37,059 nt of DNA from Flavobacteriaceae bacterium CG2_30_34_30 (lineage in GTDB: Bacteria; Bacteroidota; Bacteroidia; Flavobacteriales; Flavobacteriaceae), in contig MNYN01000046.1 in assembly GCA_001873105.1 (NCBI GenBank), forward strand, positions 1 through 37,059, in the 5' to 3' direction. The position numbers and the translations under genes are program-made. Positions 32,975-37,059 of this stretch are shown one piece after another; positions within the stretch are counted from its first letter, which is position 1, and every line of letters starts with the position of its first letter. Below the pieces are notes generated by a model. That model worked only from the letters and a program-made list of their open reading frames with translations. It ran no database searches and was not told the origin of the DNA.

Positions 32975-33455
32975 GTGCTTCCGTTTTCAACACTAAAGGC
33001 AGTGTAAATTGCGTGTTCACGGGAATTCCTCTTTTAAGTGCGGCTTGCGTTAAAGGAAGTGTTGTTACACTTTCTTGAAGCCATAATTTAAGTTCCGGCA
33101 GTTTTGCGAAAGTAATGGTATCCCCTGCTATTTCTGCTAAAGTTATCTTTCCTTCATGATTCACTTTTAGCGTCATTAAAACGGTGTCTGATAAATCTGT
33201 GGTACTGATTAATTCTTTTTGTAGTAATTGGTTATGAAAATGGTTGAGCAGCGTTGTTTCAAAACATTCTTTTTGTGCAATTTTTTCTAAAGTTTCTTTA
33301 CAATTCGGAAAATTAGGATACGTATCCACCTCATTCCAAGTAATGGATTTTAATTCTTCTTCCAAAAATTCTTCCGAAGAAATTTTCTCCAGTTCAAAAT
33401 TCTTGCATGAAGTAGTTAAAGCCAAAAGGATTAGAAGTAAAAAACCAATTTTCAT
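32964..33455 (-). CDS. Lipoprotein with TonB-C-like fold, hypothetical
   Basis: A 163-residue lipoprotein with lipobox LTTSC (C17). The mature part has YPNFPNC followed by C-x11-CF spacing (NCKETLEKIAQKECF) and then a strand-helix-strand pattern with VLMTLKVNHEGKITLAEIAG, like the C-terminal domain of TonB-type energy transducers. The same C-x11-CF module ends the neighbouring M56 protein at 33615-34961. It has no transmembrane anchor other than the lipid. Its stop overlaps the end of the converging gene by 11 bp. Function unknown; a link to the adjacent M56 system is possible. Confidence 0.6.
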   Translation of the reverse strand: MKIGFLLLILLALTTSCKNFELEKISSEEFLEEELKSITWNEVDTYPNFPNCKETLEKIAQKECFETTLLNHFHNQLLQKELISTTDLSDTVLMTLKVNHEGKITLAEIAGDTITFAKLPELKLWLQESVTTLPLTQAALKRGIPVNTQFTLPLVLKTEALTN

Positions 33456-33576
33456 TTATATTTTTTATAAAGCTGAAAATTACGATTTTTTTAAAAGAAA
33501 AAAATACTAAAAATTATCTTAATGCTGAAAAAATAAGAATTAGGAATGTATTTATTGATTCTTATAATGTTTATTA

Positions 33577-33608
33577 ACATCCGGCAGTTTATTTAAACTA
33601 CCGGATGT
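33577..33608 (-). terminator. 14-bp hairpin after the second M56 gene
   Basis: ACATCCGGCAGTTT (33577-33590) and AAACTACCGGATGT (33595-33608) pair over 14 bp with one G-U on the minus-strand transcript and a 4-nt loop. It lies 6 bp after the M56 stop. The U-tract is weak, but position and stability fit a terminator. Confidence 0.65.
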
Positions 33609-33614
33609 ATAAAC

Positions 33615-34961
33615 TTAATTTTTATCCGAGATTTCAAACACTATAGGCAAGGAATACATAACCCCCACTTCTTTACCTTTTTGTTTGCCGGGTTGCATTT
33701 TTGGAACTAAGTGAATTACTCGTTTTGCTTCTTCAATTAACGAAGGATGCGCCGCACGTGCCATAACATCAACTACATTTCCTTTTTGATCAATTTTAAA
33801 TTGAATGGCAATGCGTTGTTTTGCTTCCAGATTCATTCCCTTTTTAACAACTTTTGTATTAAAGTTTTCGATAACCAAAGCACTAATTTTTTCGGAGAAA
33901 CAATTTTTACGCGCCTCATTATCCGCTAAATTTTCACAACCCGGATATATAGGCACTTGGTCAATAACCGCAAAGGGTACAGACATATCCTCTTGTATTT
34001 CCATACTTTGTGTTACAGATGCGGGTGGTGCTGATGGCATTGGAGGATTTGGAGGATTTGGAGGTGTAGGAATACTTTCTACAGAAGTTGCGGAAGGTTT
34101 CTTTTCTTGACTGTAAGAGCTGAAGGTTAACATTAATGCCACAACCGGCAATAATAATGCAAACTTTACTAAATGAACATTTTTTGATTTTGATTTTTGT
34201 AACATAACGATTCGTTTTTTGATTAATGAATGATTGAAAAAGGTATTTATGAAAGTGATTTTTTGGGTTTGAAAAACTTGCGAAAGAATCTGTTGGTAAT
34301 AGTCTTTATTTTCGGTTACTGCAAAAGCCTCAGCATCTGCTATGTACTCGTGCAATTCGGCAATTCTATTTTGAAAAATATAAATCAAAGGATTGAACCA
34401 AAATAGGATGCGTAAGACTTCAAAATACAAAAGATCTATAAAATGTTTTTGTTTGATATGCGTCAATTCGTGCATAAGAATTTGTTTTTTAGCTGTTTCA
34501 GAAATAGCTTCTCCAATATAAATGGTGTTGATAAATGAAAAAACTACTGTGCTATCGGCAATGCTCACCATGGATATTTGACCCATTTTCTTAATTTTCC
34601 CTTTTTGTTTTAGTTGAAGTATTTGCGACCATTTCCATAGAAATAATAGTAAACTGAATACCATTCCAGCAAAAACAATGATTTCAATTACAGAAAACGA
34701 TGGAAATGAACCAATGCTATTGCTTTTTATAGCATTGGTTGTACTTCCCAAAACAACCTCGGGTAAAACAACCAAAAACCTTTGCGGAATTACCGATTGT
34801 AATATTGGAATTTTTATAAAAGGCAAAAAGATAGCAAGCAATGGGGTGATGACTAAATACACTCTGTTCCATTGAAAAAAAGTTTCTTTTTTTAAAAATA
34901 AATCATAGCTTGCTAGAAATAGCAATTGAAAAACTATGGTTTGTAGAAGATAGTATATCAT
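33615..34961 (-). CDS. M56-family membrane metallopeptidase with TonB-C-like tail (second pair)
   Basis: A 448-residue BlaR1-like protein. Hydrophobic segments lie near 4-22, 35-55, 92-110, 140-150, 180-198 and 265-283. The gluzincin site is HELTH at 164-168, followed by LHEYIADAEAF at 203-213. After the last membrane segment come a proline-rich linker (TPPNPPNPPMPSAPP) and a C-terminal domain of about 115 residues with YPGC, C-x11-CF spacing and a TonB-C-like ending (VVDVMARAAH, PKMQPGKQKGK). It lacks a penicillin-sensor domain. Its start overlaps the repressor gene by 4 bp. Confidence 0.87.
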   Translation of the reverse strand: MIYYLLQTIVFQLLFLASYDLFLKKETFFQWNRVYLVITPLLAIFLPFIKIPILQSVIPQRFLVVLPEVVLGSTTNAIKSNSIGSFPSFSVIEIIVFAGMVFSLLLFLWKWSQILQLKQKGKIKKMGQISMVSIADSTVVFSFINTIYIGEAISETAKKQILMHELTHIKQKHFIDLLYFEVLRILFWFNPLIYIFQNRIAELHEYIADAEAFAVTENKDYYQQILSQVFQTQKITFINTFFNHSLIKKRIVMLQKSKSKNVHLVKFALLLPVVALMLTFSSYSQEKKPSATSVESIPTPPNPPNPPMPSAPPASVTQSMEIQEDMSVPFAVIDQVPIYPGCENLADNEARKNCFSEKISALVIENFNTKVVKKGMNLEAKQRIAIQFKIDQKGNVVDVMARAAHPSLIEEAKRVIHLVPKMQPGKQKGKEVGVMYSLPIVFEISDKN

Positions 34962-35326
34962 TTCTTGTCCTCGTTTTTATTTATTTTTTCTAAAATTTCT
35001 TCTAAATCTTTCGTTGCAATATCATTCTTTCTAACAAAAAAGGAAACCATACTCTGAAAAGAACCTTGAAAATAGCCATCCATTAACTTATGTAACGATT
35101 GATTACTGTAGGTTTCTTTTTCTATTTTTGAAAAATAAATATGCCCCCTTCCTTCTTTTCTATATCCCACAAAATCTTTACTTTCCAAAATTCGAACAAT
35201 TGTGGAAACTGTCGTAAATGCCGGTTTTGGTTCAGAAAATTTATTTATAATACTAGCTACATTAGCTTCTCCTAAATCCCAAAGAATTTGCATAATTTCT
35301 TCTTCTGCTTTTGTTAGTTGTTTCAT
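34958..35326 (-). CDS. BlaI/MecI-family repressor (second pair)
   Basis: A 122-residue winged-helix repressor, the same length as the one at 20494-20862. LTKAEEEIMQILWDLGEANV at 4-23 and FTTVSTIVRILESKDFVGYR at 37-56 form the DNA-binding part; GSFQSMVSFFVRKND lies in the C-terminal dimerisation/cleavage region. It overlaps the M56 gene by 4 bp. Its own upstream region carries AACTA/TAGTT dyads rather than TACA/TGTA, so the two pairs may be insulated from each other. Confidence 0.9.
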   Translation of the reverse strand: MKQLTKAEEEIMQILWDLGEANVASIINKFSEPKPAFTTVSTIVRILESKDFVGYRKEGRGHIYFSKIEKETYSNQSLHKLMDGYFQGSFQSMVSFFVRKNDIATKDLEEILEKINKNEDKK

Positions 35327-35405
35327 AGTCCTAAGTCCTCCCCTGGCCCTCCTTCGAATGGGAGTTTTAAGGGTTATATTTTTTGGTTATTATTTCATTT
35401 CATTA

Positions 35406-35413
35406 CAAATATA
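35406..35413 (-). promoter_or_regulatory. Putative -7 box TATATTTG of the second BlaI/M56 pair
   Basis: CAAATATA on the plus strand reads TATATTTG on the minus strand. TTAG, a poor -33 box, lies 19 bp upstream. The leader would be about 70 nt. The adjoining AACTAAAT dyad begins at the last base of this box. Confidence 0.55.
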
Positions 35414-35446
35414 ACTAAATATTTAGTTTAAACTAATTTTATAGTT
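35413..35446. promoter_or_regulatory. Putative operator dyads of the second BlaI-type repressor
   Basis: AACTAAATATTTAGTT at 35413-35428 is a perfect 16-bp palindrome, and AACTAATTTTATAGTT at 35431-35446 is a second dyad with two mismatches. A further half-site AACTAAAT lies at 35460-35467. They occupy the region between the -7 and -33 boxes and beyond, in the divergent gap before the DUF456 gene, which might therefore be co-regulated. Confidence 0.6.
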
Positions 35447-35497
35447 AAGAATTTTATGTAACTAAATCAAGTATCTTAGCCTAACTCAAAAAAAGGC

Positions 35498-35998
35498 ATG
35501 GATATTTTATTAGTAGGCATTGGTTTTATTTTAATGCTCGTGGGCATAATAGGAAGCATTTTACCTGTGTTACCAGGAGTTCCCATTAGTTGGCTAGGTC
35601 TTTTAATGATTTATCTTGCTCCTTCGGTTTCTTTTGACTGGGTCTTTCTCAGTTTTACTTTTATTCTTGCGGTATTTCTTTATATGCTCGACTATATCAT
35701 TCCTGCCATAGGAACCAAACATTTTGGTGGAAGCAAATACGGTGCTTGGGGAGCAATTATCGGACTTTTTGTTGGTATTATTGCGCCAATTCCCTTCGGA
35801 TTTCTAATGGGTCCTTTTGTGGGCGCATTTGTGGGAGAAGTGGTGTTTAATAAAACCAAAAGCGGCTTGGCGTTTAAAGCTGCTTTTGGTTCTTTTGTTG
35901 GTTTTATCGCTTCTACCTTTATGAAAATACTGGCTGCTTTTGTTTATTTAGGATTGTTTATTTATAAGGTATGGGTTTTTAGAGAACTTCTTTTTTAA
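35498..35998 (+). CDS. DUF456 membrane protein
   Basis: A 166-residue integral membrane protein. Its opening GIGFILMLVGIIGSILPVLP at 7-26, the following PGVPISWLGLLMIY and the glycine-rich GSKYGAWGAIIGLFVG typify DUF456. It has four or five hydrophobic segments and no known function. It is divergent from the BlaI-type gene and shares a 171-bp control region with it. Its end overlaps that of the nitroreductase gene by 4 bp. Confidence 0.85.
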   Translation: MDILLVGIGFILMLVGIIGSILPVLPGVPISWLGLLMIYLAPSVSFDWVFLSFTFILAVFLYMLDYIIPAIGTKHFGGSKYGAWGAIIGLFVGIIAPIPFGFLMGPFVGAFVGEVVFNKTKSGLAFKAAFGSFVGFIASTFMKILAAFVYLGLFIYKVWVFRELLF

Positions 35999-36549
35999 AG
36001 CCATACGGTTTTATCTTCTATACTGCTTTTGCGAAAACCCTCTGCAGGCAACTCGTCATAATTTCCCATATAAAAAAAGCCAAGGCAGCGCTCGCCTTCC
36101 GCAAGATTAAAAAACTCGTGCATATATTTTATTAATCCAGGCGAACTCCAATAGGCGCCAATTTTCATTTCTGTGCATTGTAGCCACATATTTTGTACTG
36201 CCATAGCTGTAGCGGCTATTTCTTCCCATTCTGGTAAGGATTCTTTTAGGTCGCGCTGCATACAGATGGCGATAATACAAGAGGCTTTCGTAGGGTTTTC
36301 TTTGAGTTTGTTGTATTGGAATTCAGAATAATTGGTGGTGGTTTCTTTATATTTTTCTGCTAAAAAAGAACCTAGCCTTAATAAGTTTTCTCCTTGAAGT
36401 ACTTTAAAACGCCAGGGTTCTGTTCTTTTATGAGTTGGTGCCCAGTTGGCTGCCTCTAAAACCTCTAAAATTTGCTTTTTGCTAATTGGAACCTGGTTGT
36501 ATTGCACCGGAAATACAGCGCGTCTGAATTTAATTATGTTAGATATCAT
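35995..36549 (-). CDS. Nitroreductase-family flavoprotein
   Basis: A 184-residue FMN-dependent oxidoreductase of the nitroreductase family, YdjA-like by its short length. RRAVFP at 9-14 binds the FMN phosphate, NWAPTHKRTEPWRF at 35-48 is the conserved flavin/substrate region, and the GAYWSSPG segment lies near the dimer interface. The reduced substrate cannot be inferred. It converges with the DUF456 gene, with a 4-bp overlap of stops. Confidence 0.88.
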   Translation of the reverse strand: MISNIIKFRRAVFPVQYNQVPISKKQILEVLEAANWAPTHKRTEPWRFKVLQGENLLRLGSFLAEKYKETTTNYSEFQYNKLKENPTKASCIIAICMQRDLKESLPEWEEIAATAMAVQNMWLQCTEMKIGAYWSSPGLIKYMHEFFNLAEGERCLGFFYMGNYDELPAEGFRKSSIEDKTVWL

Positions 36550-36714
36550 AGTATTTTTTTTGTTTTAAAGATACTCAAAAATGAGAAAATGGGAAACTAA
36601 CAAATTGAAAATCAAAAAATGCCATCCTGCTCTGAAAAATGCCTCGTTCCATTTCAAGAGGGTAAAACAGGCGATTCGTAATATTTTATTCTTAAAAGTC
36701 GAAAATAATTTTAC
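36550..36714. other. Short intergenic stretch, no supported feature
   Basis: It separates the nitroreductase gene from the AsmA-like gene. A 81-codon plus-strand frame starts here but runs antisense into the AsmA-like gene and resembles nothing. Confidence 0.4.
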
Positions 36715-37059
36715 TTATCGTTTCCATTTTTTCCTCTGTAATTTCCGATTATTCAATCGTACTTTGACCTGCAACTTTTGCTTCCGCTCTTTTACATTGT
36801 TCTTGTCCTGCATAAGTTGCACGTAGAATTTTGAACCTGCTTTTTCAAAGGTTGTTTTTTCCGGAAGCGTCAAACCATCCTTACTTTTAAGGTTACTCCA
36901 AGGTAGCGATAGCCAAATATCCATATATTCATCAAACTTTATTTTTCCTTCTACAAAAACATGAATGGCAGTGGATTGTATTTCCGTTTGGGGAATGAGG
37001 AGTACACCGTTCCTAATTTCAAAAGTCTGAACGATTGGCCCAAATCGCAACTTTTCAAA
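36715..37059 (-). CDS. AsmA-like protein, C-terminal fragment (runs off right edge)
   Basis: The frame is open to the window edge and ends at 36715. The visible 115 residues read FGPIVQTFEIRNGVLLIPQT, then SLPWSNLKSKDG, GSKFYVQLMQ and a strongly basic end (KLQVKVRLNNRKLQRKKWKR). This is the pattern of the C-terminus of flavobacterial AsmA-like proteins, large inner-membrane-anchored proteins thought to shuttle lipids or aid outer-membrane assembly. Only the end is here, so the call is moderate. Confidence 0.65.
   Translation of the reverse strand, partial: FEKLRFGPIVQTFEIRNGVLLIPQTEIQSTAIHVFVEGKIKFDEYMDIWLSLPWSNLKSKDGLTLPEKTTFEKAGSKFYVQLMQDKNNVKERKQKLQVKVRLNNRKLQRKKWKR

Noticed and set aside
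35331..35366. Locally GC-rich stretch upstream of the second BlaI-type gene
   Set aside because: It resembles CCTCC/GGAGG-type intergenic repeats of Bacteroidota, but the hairpin is imperfect and no second copy is in the window, so I did not call a repeat.
36581..36826. Plus-strand ORF of 81 codons near the right edge
   Set aside because: It starts in intergenic DNA and runs antisense into the AsmA-like gene; the translation resembles a shadow of basic residues on the other strand.

Overview
The window looks like chromosome of a member of the Bacteroidota, most probably class Flavobacteriia. The DNA is AT-rich. Shine-Dalgarno sequences are essentially absent. Several genes are preceded by the Bacteroidota promoter box TAnnTTTG(C). 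Two secreted proteins carry type IX secretion (T9SS) C-terminal sorting domains. The gene families are typical flavobacterial ones: the mevalonate-pathway pair Mvk/MvaD, a short fold-III arginine decarboxylase overlapping an agmatinase, BlaI/M56 pairs, DUF4407, DUF456 and a MutS-like membrane ATPase.

Layout. 1-465: a Bro-N/antirepressor-like protein cut by the left edge. 515-2789: speB-speA, arginine to agmatine to putrescine. 3159-7650: RNA pseudouridine synthase, UbiA prenyltransferase, mevalonate kinase and diphosphomevalonate decarboxylase, with an opposite-strand lipocalin-like lipoprotein wedged in at 5180-5608. 7733-12829: BaiN-type flavoprotein, group II PLP decarboxylase, a beta-helix T9SS protein and a TerC membrane protein. 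12830-13306: a palindrome, a terminator, tRNA-Leu(UAG) and its promoter. 13307-14695: an M20 dipeptidase. 14735-20254 is the accessory-looking part: a DUF6922-like/AbiEii toxin-antitoxin candidate, a PhnA-domain protein, an XRE regulator, an M43-type metalloprotease whose signal peptide is broken by a TAG codon, a seven-bladed FG-GAP/VCBS T9SS protein and an unrecognised gene. 20434-22193: a BlaI-type repressor and M56 membrane peptidase whose promoter boxes sit inside TACA/TGTA operator dyads. 22289-27701: DUF4407, YdjM-type, MutS-like, MmcQ/YjbR and cyclase-family genes. 27792-29937: hemW and ruvC, separated by a four-helix-bundle (23S IVS-type) gene bracketed by inverted TCAGTGN repeats. 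29972-32974: a flippase-like membrane protein, a family 2 glycosyltransferase and a predicted surface protein. 32964-35446: a lipoprotein with a TonB-C-like fold and a second BlaI/M56 pair whose M56 protein carries the same paired-cysteine TonB-C-like module; its putative operators (AACTA/TAGTT) differ from those of the first pair. 35498-37059: DUF456, a nitroreductase and the C-terminus of an AsmA-like protein.

Most of the window is housekeeping. The parts I consider most worth attention are the repeat-bracketed four-helix-bundle insertion between ruvC and hemW, the two BlaI/M56 circuits with visibly different operators, the DUF6922/AbiEii pair whose two frames are continuous except for one stop codon, and the nonsense codon in the metalloprotease signal peptide. 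I saw no CRISPR array, rRNA or transposase gene.
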